Positions 17,321 through 26,773 of a stretch of 37,360 bases of DNA are shown here, one piece after another. How positions within the stretch are numbered: the first letter of the stretch is position 1; each line of letters starts with the position of its first letter. A program made the position numbers and the translations under genes. The notes under the pieces were generated by a model that ran no database searches, had not been told where the DNA came from, and saw nothing but the letters and a program-made list of their open reading frames with translations. Source of the DNA: Patescibacteria group bacterium (GTDB taxonomy: Bacteria > Patescibacteriota > Minisyncoccia > Moranbacterales > UBA2206); NCBI GenBank assembly GCA_030837625.1, contig JAUPKF010000010.1, positions 1-37,360 of the forward strand, written 5' to 3'.

Positions 17321-18771
17321 AAGGCGTCCGCCGCCCGCAATAAATTTTCTTCATCAAACCACTTTCCCATCAACTGAAATCCGACTGGCAGATTTTTATC
17401 TTCAACTTTTATTGTCCCAGCCGGAACGGAAATAGCCGGCACGCCGGTAATGTTGGCGGTAACGGTAAAGATATCTTCCAGATACATTTGCAGAGGATCA
17501 TCCACTTTTTCCCCTAATTTAAAAGCCGGCGCCGTGGTGGTCGGTGTTAATATTACGTCAACTTCATTGAAAACTCTTTCGTAATCTTTTTTGATGAGCG
17601 CTCGCACTTTTTGCGCCCGGATATAATACGCTTCATAGTATCCCGAAGATAACGCGTAAGTTCCCAGCATTATTCTCCTTTTCACTTCCGCGCCCAGTCC
17701 GTATTTCCTGGTATCCAGATAAGTCTCCAACAGCGTCCGCGGAGTTCCGTCCAATCCGCCCAAATCCGCCATGTCCGTATCTTTTTCGTCATCCATCCGC
17801 AGACCGTATTTAATCCCGTCAAAACGGGCCAAGTTGGAACTGACTTCACAGGGCTGGATGATATAATAAACCGCTAGGGAATATTTGCTGTGAGGCAATT
17901 GGATTTCTTTTATTTCCGCTCCCATTTTTTTATAGCTCTCGACAACCGACTCCATAGCCTTTTTCATATCCTCAGAAAGGCTGTCGAAATATTCTTTGAC
18001 TATTCCTATCTTCATTCCCTTGACTTCGCCCGTCAAATAATCCTCGTATCTTTTGCCAGAACTATGAGCCGAGGTAGCGTCCATATCATCCCGTCCGGAA
18101 ATTTCACTAAGAATAATCGCGGCGTCCTCGACTGTTTTGGCGAACGGTCCTATTTGGTCGAAACTTGATGCCATCGCCATCAGCCCGTATCTTGAAACTC
18201 GGCCATATGTCGGTTTGAGTCCAACCACTCCGCACAAAGACGCCGGCTGACGAATCGAACCGCCAGTATCGGTCGCCAGCGCCCAGACCGCTTCGTCAGC
18301 CGCCACTGCCGCCGCCGATCCGCCGGAAGATCCGCCGGGCACCCGGCTAAGGTCGTGCGGGTTTTTGGTCGGCCCGTAAGCGCTGTTTTCCGTCGAAGAT
18401 CCCATCGCGAATTCATCACAATTGGTTTTCCCTAAAATTACCGCGCCAGCCTCTTTCAATTTTTTCACCGCCGTCGCGTCATACGGCGCGATATAGTTGT
18501 CCAGAATTTTGGATCCGGCAGTCGTCCGAACGCCTTCCATGCAAAGCACGTCTTTTATCGCCCCCGGAATTCCTTCAAGTATTCCTATCTCTTCTCCTCG
18601 CGCTATCTTTTCATCCACTTTCTTCGCCTGCTCCAACGCCAATTCTTTCGTCAAGGAGAGGTAAGCGAAAATATCCTTGTCTTTTTTTCCAATCGCGTCA
18701 AAATAATCCAGAGTCAGTTTTTCCGATGTAATTTCCTTATTTATTATTTTGTTGTGCAAATTCCGAATCAT
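17284..18771 (-). CDS. gatA: Asp/Glu-tRNA amidotransferase subunit A
   Basis: Glutamine amidase subunit of GatCAB, which converts mischarged Glu-tRNA(Gln) and Asp-tRNA(Asn) to the correct amides. The amidase-signature triad is visible: Lys in GAIKDVLC (about residue 73), the cis-Ser/Ser pair in PGGSSGGSAAAVAA (about 146-159) and DTGGSIRQPA (about 168-177). The 495-aa length is normal. The last nine residues (SKCKNQNAK) are encoded by the TTTTGCATTTTGATTTTT word repeat that fills the downstream spacer, so the native C-terminus has been replaced or extended by spacer repeat. gatC lies upstream across a 130-base repeat spacer; gatB is not in this window. Confidence 0.97.
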   Translation of the reverse strand: MIRNLHNKIINKEITSEKLTLDYFDAIGKKDKDIFAYLSLTKELALEQAKKVDEKIARGEEIGILEGIPGAIKDVLCMEGVRTTAGSKILDNYIAPYDATAVKKLKEAGAVILGKTNCDEFAMGSSTENSAYGPTKNPHDLSRVPGGSSGGSAAAVAADEAVWALATDTGGSIRQPASLCGVVGLKPTYGRVSRYGLMAMASSFDQIGPFAKTVEDAAIILSEISGRDDMDATSAHSSGKRYEDYLTGEVKGMKIGIVKEYFDSLSEDMKKAMESVVESYKKMGAEIKEIQLPHSKYSLAVYYIIQPCEVSSNLARFDGIKYGLRMDDEKDTDMADLGGLDGTPRTLLETYLDTRKYGLGAEVKRRIMLGTYALSSGYYEAYYIRAQKVRALIKKDYERVFNEVDVILTPTTTAPAFKLGEKVDDPLQMYLEDIFTVTANITGVPAISVPAGTIKVEDKNLPVGFQLMGKWFDEENLLRAADAFEKSKCKNQNAK

Positions 18772-18901
18772 AAATTACAAATTCAAAATTACAAATAACA
18801 AATAAATTCAAAATCACAATTTGCAAAATCCAAAACGGTTTCGAATTTTAGATTTTGAATTTGGTGCTTATTTGGAATTTGAGCTTTTGGATTTTGGATT
18901 T
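18772..18901. repeat. Word-repeat spacer between gatC and gatA
   Basis: AAATTACAAATTCAAAATTACAAAT-type words with CAAAATCCAAAA on the left and TTTTGGATTTTGGATTTT, ATTTTGAATTTGG on the right form a loose inverted repeat around CGGTTTCGAA. There is no promoter or terminator I can defend. Confidence 0.65.
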
Positions 18902-19183
18902 TCACAGCACGCTCTTCACCTTATCATACCCATCCTTCTCCTCCGGAAACATTTTTTTGATCCCGTCTTTGTTTTCAAAATCCTCCGCCTTATCTTCTCG
19001 CGTAATGTTTTCCATCCCGGTTATGTGCGAAATAGGTTCCACATTTTCAATATCCGCTTCTTTCAGCTGCTCAATCCAATCCAAAATCGACGACAAATCA
19101 GTCGAAAACTTTTCGATCTCCTTTTCGTCCAAACCTATTCGGGCGAGAGCGGCGATGTGTTTTACTTCATCTTTACTGATCAT
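18902..19183 (-). CDS. gatC: Asp/Glu-tRNA amidotransferase subunit C
   Basis: GatC (93 aa, normal length) wraps around and stabilises GatA in GatCAB. The family opening EVKHIAALARIGLDEKEIEKF and the central LSSILDWIEQLKEADIENVEP (given here in parts: LSSILDWIEQL, then VEPISH) are clear. It precedes gatA, as is usual for gatCA operons. Confidence 0.96.
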   Translation of the reverse strand: MISKDEVKHIAALARIGLDEKEIEKFSTDLSSILDWIEQLKEADIENVEPISHITGMENITREDKAEDFENKDGIKKMFPEEKDGYDKVKSVL

Positions 19184-19395
19184 ATCAAAAATTTCTAATT
19201 CACCTAATTTCTAATTCACCTAATAAAATTCCAAAATAACGCAAGGTCAAATAAAATTCCTAATGCCAAATTCCAAAATTATTATTTAGCATTTGACCTT
19301 TCCCGCCAAAGGCGGGTCAGCCTCGGGCTGATATTTTGCTATTTGAAATTGTTGAATTTTATTAGGTGAATTAGGTAATTAGACAATTAGGTGAA
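19184..19395. repeat. Nested inverted-repeat spacer between ligA and gatC
   Basis: An 18-bp perfect outer inverted repeat (19213-19230 with 19355-19372; AATTCACCTAATAAAATT and complement) encloses an inner pair (GGTCAAAT near 19246, ATTTGACC near 19291) and a double hairpin at 19302-19331 (CCCGCC-AAA-GGCGGG then TCAGCC-TCG-GGCTGA). The spacer has the architecture of a small mobile palindromic element but no gene. Confidence 0.75.
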
Positions 19396-21757
<2,362 letters not shown>

Positions 21758-21759
21758 CA

Positions 21760-21963
21760 TGGCAATAGAACTCGCACGCTTGCTCTCGGACTGACTGTAA
21801 GGAGCTAAGCTCTGGGACATTGGCCTTTTCTCCTTGCAAAGAGCTTAGCTCCGGGAACCGGTTAACCCGGGCTCAAAGCTGAACTTTTTGCCAAGAGAAG
21901 AAGCGCTTCCCTAAAGTTCAGCTTTTCCACAAACTCGTCCAGAGGCAAACGCGCAAGTCGTAA
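21760..21963. other. Spacer with stacked inverted repeats, no gene
   Basis: The stretch between ligA and the minor-pilin operon holds a 13-bp perfect inverted repeat (21801-21813 with 21840-21852), a CCGGGAACCGGTTAACCCGG partial palindrome (21851-21870) and a second 13-bp perfect inverted repeat (21875-21887 with 21913-21925). I see no credible coding frame. Confidence 0.7.
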
Positions 21964-21991
21964 AACAAAAAAAGCTCCCCAACAGAGCTTT
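21964..21991 (-). terminator. Terminator of the minor-pilin operon
   Basis: On the minus strand AAAGCTC pairs with GAGCTTT around CCCAACA-complement, followed by a run of T residues, 23 bases after the last pilin-like gene. Confidence 0.8.
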
Positions 21992-22013
21992 CCATCTTTA
22001 CGTAAAAAATTAT

Positions 22014-22463
22014 CTACGGCGTCGGCCAAACGACCGGGGCTTCGATGGCTCTTTGCGTCCGCCTGTATATGCCGACAGCTTTCAACCTGACAATGTCACC
22101 CGCCGTATCGGTAGTACTGTCGCAATCAATCTGAACAAACTCATCGCCATCCTCCCCCAAGAACTCTACTTTTACAACAGGATCGCTCATCTCGATCAAC
22201 TTGCTATCCCCATCGCATGCCGAGCTGAAGATGTCATTAACGCTGGCATTTTTATCTTCCAAAACTTCAACCATAAGACGTTCCACTCCGATCTCCGCTC
22301 TCTGATAAGCGTAATTGGAATCATCGGTGCTCAAAACCAGCCTTTTCTGCCGGACGGCCACCAAAGAAGCGCTAAGCGCCATAATCAAAGACGCGCTCAA
22401 TATCATAAGACTGACCACCAATATCGACCCTTTGCGATTTTTTGTTTTTTTTATGAAAATCAT
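22014..22463 (-). CDS. PilX-like minor pilin
   Basis: A 149-aa protein with the PilX N-terminal pattern: basic leader, KG/SILVVSLMILSASLIMALSAS, and AYQRAEIGVERLM (about 48-60) equivalent to the AFQAAE block of PilX. The putative cleavage follows Gly12, but position 5 of the mature protein is not glutamate, as in GspK-type tip subunits. The globular part is short and acidic with two cysteines (CDGDS and IDCDS) that could form a disulfide. It is the last gene of the minor-pilin operon. Confidence 0.8.
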   Translation of the reverse strand: MIFIKKTKNRKGSILVVSLMILSASLIMALSASLVAVRQKRLVLSTDDSNYAYQRAEIGVERLMVEVLEDKNASVNDIFSSACDGDSKLIEMSDPVVKVEFLGEDGDEFVQIDCDSTTDTAGDIVRLKAVGIYRRTQRAIEAPVVWPTP

Positions 22464-22489
22464 CTCTTAAAATTACCGATTAAAAAAAG

Positions 22490-23089
22490 TTATTGAACAA
22501 TTCCTTCGTAATCGCGGAAAGAAACCGACGTCTGCAAAACCCGATCGTCGATTTTTATCTGGATAGTCGCCTTGCCGATAACTTTCGGATCGCTGCTCTT
22601 GTCCGTTTCGCCTACAAAAAACTTCCCGTCCATAACGGACTGCGTCATCGAAACAGCGGAAGAATAGATTGTCGAATCCGCACAATTACAATTATCACCC
22701 CCGTTTTCTTCACTGCAATCATCCCTGTCTCCTTCCGGAATTACAACTTCCCGTCTTCTCAAAACATCACTCGACGTAAAATTATACAGAATGCACTTTT
22801 CCTGCGAATGGTTAAACATGGTAATTCTGTTCCCAGCCTCATTGATCTTCACTTGGGAGCTCATCCGGATGTTTTTCGACATAGCCTCCATGGCTGTCCG
22901 CGCCTCTTCCATACTGACGCTGTTTTGCCTGGACTTCTCATTCATCAAGATAATACTGGAAAAAATAGCCACCAAAGCCAAAGTTATAATCATAAAAACA
23001 AACATCGCCACCAGCACTTCCACCAAGGACAACCCGGCGCGGTTTCTCCGAAAGATCTTCTTGCTTTTTGATTCTGAATATAATTTCAT
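22490..23089 (-). CDS. PilW/GspJ-like minor pilin
   Basis: A 199-aa prepilin with cleavage expected after Gly19 in RAG/LSLVEVLVAMFVFMIITL, glutamate at position 5, then EEARTAMEAMSKNIRMSSQV, the pattern of PilW and GspJ proteins. A cysteine-rich loop (DDCSEENGGDNCNCAD, about 118-133) may be disulfide-bonded. It would form part of the pilus tip or initiation complex. Confidence 0.85.
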   Translation of the reverse strand: MKLYSESKSKKIFRRNRAGLSLVEVLVAMFVFMIITLALVAIFSSIILMNEKSRQNSVSMEEARTAMEAMSKNIRMSSQVKINEAGNRITMFNHSQEKCILYNFTSSDVLRRREVVIPEGDRDDCSEENGGDNCNCADSTIYSSAVSMTQSVMDGKFFVGETDKSSDPKVIGKATIQIKIDDRVLQTSVSFRDYEGIVQ

Positions 23090-23109
23090 AGAGATATTGA
23101 TAATTTACG

Positions 23110-23715
23110 TTAAGGCGTCGTTTCTCCCCATTTTGTCAGCACAGTGGTGGAAAAAGAACACTTATTGGAAGCGGTGCAATTTGTGGCGGAAGGGAAGTCG
23201 TCCCTATCCCAAACAACCATACTCCGCACAGTCAATCTTTCGCCGTTTTCAAAAAGGTATATGTTCCTCAAAAATTTGGTTTCTTCTCCTCCTGGCGGAT
23301 CATGAACATAAAGACCGTCGCTGTTAAGATAGAGTTTCTTTTGATCAATATTGTCATTGTAGCGATTGTCAGGTATATGATCGTCATTAATATCGATCCT
23401 GCCCCTGTCCCCGCTCTCACCCGCGAACAGTAAACCTTCAAAAGAATCTTCGCCCGCGCCCGCGGCCCAATTGTTGTCCCGGACATTTCTGACCAATTCG
23501 ATTCCCTCCTGCGCCAAGAGCGTGGCGATTTGCTGGTCTTCCGAACTTCCATATTGTTTGTATGTCTGCGTCAAAAGCATCAATATAGCCGTCAGGCCGA
23601 CGGTCATCAAAAACATCGAAAGGATCGCTTCCAAAATGGCAAATCCTTGCGAACTCTTTTTATCCGCCGCCAACCGCAAAACCTCGATTTTTATTTTATC
23701 CGCCATCTTTTCCAT
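23110..23715 (-). CDS. PilV/GspI-like minor pilin
   Basis: A 201-aa prepilin with cleavage after Gly24 in SSQG/FAILEAILSMFLMTVGL (Glu5 present) and the typical ATLLAQEGIELVRNVRDNNW region (quoted in part: LAQEGIELVRNVRD). The globular part has aspartate-rich loops (RIDINDDHIPD) that could bind calcium and two cysteines in CTASNKCSF. It lies between the FimT-like and PilW-like genes, with a heptamer array separating it from the former. Confidence 0.85.
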   Translation of the reverse strand: MEKMADKIKIEVLRLAADKKSSQGFAILEAILSMFLMTVGLTAILMLLTQTYKQYGSSEDQQIATLLAQEGIELVRNVRDNNWAAGAGEDSFEGLLFAGESGDRGRIDINDDHIPDNRYNDNIDQKKLYLNSDGLYVHDPPGGEETKFLRNIYLFENGERLTVRSMVVWDRDDFPSATNCTASNKCSFSTTVLTKWGETTP

Positions 23716-23756
23716 TTTCTATAATTTTTTATTTCAATCTCCATCTAACGTCCTAC

Positions 23757-23868
23757 TGTTTCGTGTTTCGTGTTTCGTGTTTCATGTTTCATGTTTCATG
23801 TTTCATGTTTCATGTTTCATGTTTCATGTTTCATGTTTCATGTTTCATGTTTCATGTTTCATGTTTCT
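23757..23868. repeat. Heptamer array TGTTTC(G/A)
   Basis: Sixteen 7-base units in tandem: three TGTTTCG, twelve TGTTTCA and one TGTTTCT. The array starts at the stop codon of the FimT-like gene and fills most of the spacer before the PilV-like gene. On the coding strand it reads (T)GAAACA with an ATG every seven bases. Confidence 0.95.
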
Positions 23869-24386
23869 CAATACTCCTTAATCATTCCTCCCTCATTAAC
23901 TACAATAGATCTAGAATCATTTTCTCCGAATTGAAATTGAAAAGTTTTCTCTCCTCCAAACATATTACCATGAGGAACGTCGAAAGTAATCTCAGTTGCC
24001 GCCATTATTTCCGTATTATCACCCGTTGGATCAAAGAGCTTCACGCCCCCCGGAAGGTCTGTCGGGCCTTCGGCAATACGAGGAGTATCATCGCCTTCAA
24101 TCCTATAAAAAACTATATATCGGGAATCGGTATTAAACCTGAATCCATATTCAACAGGAGCCTGATAACTACCGCTGATGCTTTGCGTCCTGCCTTGAAG
24201 GGCGTAGCTCTGAGCCTGTTTTATGGCGGAAGCCACTTCTCTTTGGGCGGCTTCCAACTTGGCAGTTGCCCTGTTTTGCTGGTAGGCAAAAAATGCGGTC
24301 AAAAAGATAACTGTCATGATTGCTATGGCAATCACCAGTTCGACAAGCGTAAAGCCTTTTTGTTTTGTTTTCGTTCGCATATCCAT
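23868..24386 (-). CDS. FimT/GspH-like pseudopilin
   Basis: About 172 aa from ATG at 24386, whose A is the last base of the previous gene's TAA (TAATG), implying translational coupling; an upstream in-frame start is less likely. Cleavage is expected after Gly11 in KQKG/FTLVELVIAIAIMTVIF with Glu5. The long helix EAAQREVASAIKQAQSYALQGR matches FimT/GspH. The stop codon abuts the heptamer array. Confidence 0.87.
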   Translation of the reverse strand: MDMRTKTKQKGFTLVELVIAIAIMTVIFLTAFFAYQQNRATAKLEAAQREVASAIKQAQSYALQGRTQSISGSYQAPVEYGFRFNTDSRYIVFYRIEGDDTPRIAEGPTDLPGGVKLFDPTGDNTEIMAATEITFDVPHGNMFGGEKTFQFQFGENDSRSIVVNEGGMIKEY

Positions 24387-24889
24387 TAAAAACCTGTGTG
24401 GCCGCAGCCCTGTTCCGTGCACCAAATTTCTTTAGTGTCGGAAGTATCACTGCTTAACCGATAGCAAAATCTGGCCGTTGATCTTTCCCCTCCGCAAGAC
24501 CCATCTTCATAATCAACGCAATCATCAGGAGGATTGGTTAAATTGGATCCGGGAGCGCAGAAACCACGATCGCCGGCCTCATATGTTTTATAACCATATT
24601 CGAAAAAATCAGGCCAAACACCAAACCCAGGAACAGCAGTATCTGGTTCAGTAGTAAGAACACAAATTGGTTCGCCCGGATTGATAACTGAAAACCGGGC
24701 ATCTCCCATATAGTTCCTCAAAAGACAACGATAAACTTCCGTCCGGACGGAACTGATGGACTCGAGGGCTGATTGATCCATAGCCCTTTGTTTCCCTGCG
24801 CTCAAACTCACCAAAATAACCGCGGCTAGAATACCGATAATAGCAAAGACTATTACCAACTCAACCAAAGTAAGCGCCTTATGTTTCAT
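24386..24889 (-). CDS. Type IV prepilin
   Basis: A 167-aa prepilin with a five-residue leader MKHKA and mature start LTLVELVIVFAIIGILAAVIL, so the residue before the cleavage site is Ala rather than the usual Gly. Glu5 is present. The globular part has eight cysteines, suggesting several disulfides. It starts 12 bases after pilD and overlaps the FimT-like gene by one base, so it opens the minor-pilin part of the operon. Confidence 0.88.
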   Translation of the reverse strand: MKHKALTLVELVIVFAIIGILAAVILVSLSAGKQRAMDQSALESISSVRTEVYRCLLRNYMGDARFSVINPGEPICVLTTEPDTAVPGFGVWPDFFEYGYKTYEAGDRGFCAPGSNLTNPPDDCVDYEDGSCGGERSTARFCYRLSSDTSDTKEIWCTEQGCGHTGF

Positions 24890-24901
24890 ACTTCTTACTT
24901 C

Positions 24902-25735
24902 TTAGACTATAAACAACCCCAAATACCAACTAATAATCGGCTGATGGAAAAATATCGCGATCAGCGTTCCCGCAATCAGAAACGGCGCGAAAGGGATCTG
25001 GCTTTTCATTTTTTTCTTTTTCAGTGATATCAGAATTATACCATAAATCGCTCCAATGGCAAAAGCCAAAAACAACGCCAACAGAATTTGGGGCCAACCC
25101 AGAATGAGGCCGAGAAGAATCGCCAGATAAGCGTCGCCCATTCCCATCCATTTTTCGCGCGACATCGCCGAAAGCGAAAAGAAAAAAGTAAACGCCGCCG
25201 CCGCCGCCAAGACGCCCGAAGGGGTTTTCAACCCCAACATCCCCAACCACCCCAAGGATAAAACATTGCCAAACTCCCCCAAATCCGAAACCCCGTTCCA
25301 ATCCAGCCACAAATTAAATCCGACCGCCGCAAAAATCGCCGGCCAGAGAACTATGCCCGGAATTTCCATATACAGCCAGTCGTAAATGAAAATGACAATC
25401 AGCGCGGACGCCATTGTCAAATAATATCCGGTTTCAATCCAAGAAACCGCTACTCCGGCGTCAAAAAACTTAGCGCCGATTCCGGCAAATATCGCGGCCG
25501 TAAAAAGTTCCATCAACGGGTATTGCCAGGAAATTTTTTTCTTGCAATTGCGGCATTTGGCGCGAAGCAAGATAAAACTCAAAAGCGGAACGTTGTCGTA
25601 CCAAGAGATCTGCTTTTTGCACTTGGGGCAAAACGACCGCCCCAAAATCGTCTCGGCAATACTGATACGGTACGCCAAAACATTCAAAAAACTGCCGATG
25701 ATGAGACCAAAAATGAAGAAAATAATGATAGTCAT
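24902..25735 (-). CDS. pilD: Prepilin peptidase/N-methyltransferase
   Basis: Membrane aspartic protease (277 aa) that cleaves prepilin leaders and N-methylates the new end. The N-terminal domain has the zinc pair C36xxC39...C61xxC64. Catalytic aspartates are expected at D119 (IFIYDWLYMEIPG) and D201 (MGMGDAYLA), on separate membrane helices. About eight helices are predicted. It is placed directly before five of its substrates, with its own promoter at 25768-25796. Confidence 0.96.
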   Translation of the reverse strand: MTIIIFFIFGLIIGSFLNVLAYRISIAETILGRSFCPKCKKQISWYDNVPLLSFILLRAKCRNCKKKISWQYPLMELFTAAIFAGIGAKFFDAGVAVSWIETGYYLTMASALIVIFIYDWLYMEIPGIVLWPAIFAAVGFNLWLDWNGVSDLGEFGNVLSLGWLGMLGLKTPSGVLAAAAAFTFFFSLSAMSREKWMGMGDAYLAILLGLILGWPQILLALFLAFAIGAIYGIILISLKKKKMKSQIPFAPFLIAGTLIAIFFHQPIISWYLGLFIV

Positions 25736-25767
25736 AAAAAAGATTTGTTTTTATTTCTCTTATCTTA

Positions 25768-25796
25768 AATATACCACAACTCCCGCCTCCGCGCAA
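25768..25796 (-). promoter_or_regulatory. Promoter of the pilD/minor-pilin operon
   Basis: TTGCGC (25791-25796), 17-base spacer, extended -10 TGGTATATT (-10 at 25768-25773). The -35 lies in CCGCCTCCGCGCAA, identical to the one at 16116-16129, and touches the upstream terminator-like hairpin. Confidence 0.6.
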
Positions 25797-25831
25797 AACC
25801 AAAACCGCCCCCGCGAAGCGGAGACGGCTTG
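25795..25831 (-). terminator. Terminator-like hairpin repeat, copy 1 (after MNT)
   Basis: On the minus strand CCGTCTCCG pairs with CGGGGGCGG (two G-U) around a CTTCG loop and is followed by TTTTGGTTTT. The 37-base sequence recurs with one extra base at 26589-26626 in the same orientation, bracketing the HEPN-MNT pair. Confidence 0.7.
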
Positions 25832-25848
25832 AGAAGTTTTTTACGATT

Positions 25849-26163
25849 CTACACCACCCTTATACCCGTCTTCTTTATTTCGTGCGCCATCGGATTCCAA
25901 TAGTCTTTGAAATCCTCCGGAGAAAATCCGTGCGGTTCGATTCTCGTATCAACGTTGACAGTCAAATGCCAAAGCTTGAATCTGGCTTTGTCCCAATTCT
26001 TGTCCAGTTCGGAAGAAACAACCGCCACGTCAATGTCGCTATCTTTTCGAGGTTTCCCCTTAGCGTAGGAACCGAACAAGTACATAGCGGAAAAAGGATA
26101 CTTCGCTTTTTTCAGCTCCCTGGCATATTTTTTTACTATTTCTTTGGCTTGAGTTCTTGACAT
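25849..26163 (-). CDS. MNT-type nucleotidyltransferase (antitoxin)
   Basis: A 104-aa minimal nucleotidyltransferase with G31-S32 and D43-x-D45 in LFGSYAKGKPRKDSDIDVAVV, the full GS...DxD signature. In HEPN-MNT modules the MNT enzyme adds AMP to the HEPN toxin to silence it. It overlaps the HEPN gene by 28 bases, which fixes the pair as an operon. Confidence 0.9.
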   Translation of the reverse strand: MSRTQAKEIVKKYARELKKAKYPFSAMYLFGSYAKGKPRKDSDIDVAVVSSELDKNWDKARFKLWHLTVNVDTRIEPHGFSPEDFKDYWNPMAHEIKKTGIRVV

Positions 26164-26543
26164 AATTTTTTGTAAGCTTTGTTTATTTCCTTGATAAATT
26201 TAGCCGCGTACGCGGAGTTGCAAATTTTATGAAATTGCAACTTAAACTCCGGATACCTGGCTCTTATATTGAAATCATTGATTTCTCCGAAAAATTTAAC
26301 TTCTTCCTCGGAAAAATCAATATTGGACAGCTTCGCCAACTTCAATAAATTGTGAGTATAGGGCGGATGTCCTTTTATTTCTCTCGCCGCCAGTCCCTTC
26401 AAAACTTTTTCCAAAAGAAGATGTCCCCAAAATAGAGACTCGGGATATCTTTTCATTTTGAAAAGCGTTTGCATCGTGTCGAAATCCCGCTCCGCGGTTA
26501 CCCTCCAATATTCCACGATTTTTTCGTAGTTTTCTTTCTTCAT
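26136..26543 (-). CDS. HEPN-domain protein (toxin of HEPN-MNT pair)
   Basis: A 135-aa protein starting at ATG 26543 (MKKENYEKIVEYW); a longer upstream frame includes the promoter and hairpin and is not credible. AERDFDTMQTLFKMKRYPES, LLLEKVLKGLAAREI, HPPYTHNLLKLA and FNIRARYPEFK match the PF05168-type HEPN family, presumed RNases. The module may act in phage defence or stress response; this is known for the family, not shown here. It lies between pilus-related operons and is bracketed by hairpin repeats. Confidence 0.88.
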   Translation of the reverse strand: MKKENYEKIVEYWRVTAERDFDTMQTLFKMKRYPESLFWGHLLLEKVLKGLAAREIKGHPPYTHNLLKLAKLSNIDFSEEEVKFFGEINDFNIRARYPEFKLQFHKICNSAYAAKFIKEINKAYKKLCQELKPKK

Positions 26544-26549
26544 ACCCCT

Positions 26550-26577
26550 ATTATACAATCTTTCGGCAAAAAAGCAA
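26550..26577 (-). promoter_or_regulatory. Promoter of the HEPN-MNT operon
   Basis: TTGCTT (26572-26577), 16-base spacer, perfect TATAAT (26550-26555), ATG six bases later, so the message would be leaderless. Confidence 0.6.
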
Positions 26578-26588
26578 CCGCCATACCC

Positions 26589-26626
26589 AAAACCAAAACC
26601 GCCCCCGCGAAAGCGGAGACGGCTTG
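26589..26626 (-). terminator. Terminator-like hairpin repeat, copy 2 (before HEPN)
   Basis: Same hairpin as 25795-25831 with one extra A in the loop, again followed by TTTTGGTTTTGGG on the minus strand. It lies downstream of the glycosylation operon and just upstream of the HEPN promoter. The remaining spacer to 26773 shows nothing else definite. Confidence 0.65.
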
Positions 26627-26773
26627 GGCAAATGCTCGCGAGAGTTAAAGTCAACTTTTTCAATTCATCTTGCTAACCGCCATTCTTTCACCCTGTAAAA
26701 AAGTTCAGCGCAACTCATATCACCAGCCGGCAAAAAAGATACCAGCTAAAAAATTAGTTCATGCCTTCTGTCT

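Noticed and set aside
23763-24389. Plus-strand frames reading MFHVSCFMFHVSCF... through the first heptamer array
   Set aside because: The repeat peptide is only the 7-base unit read in three frames, and the frame runs antisense to a clear pseudopilin gene.
26544-26663. Longer N-terminus for the HEPN protein
   Set aside because: It would translate the promoter and terminator hairpin into a Gly/Phe-rich peptide; ATG at 26543 follows a good -10 box and starts the conserved domain.
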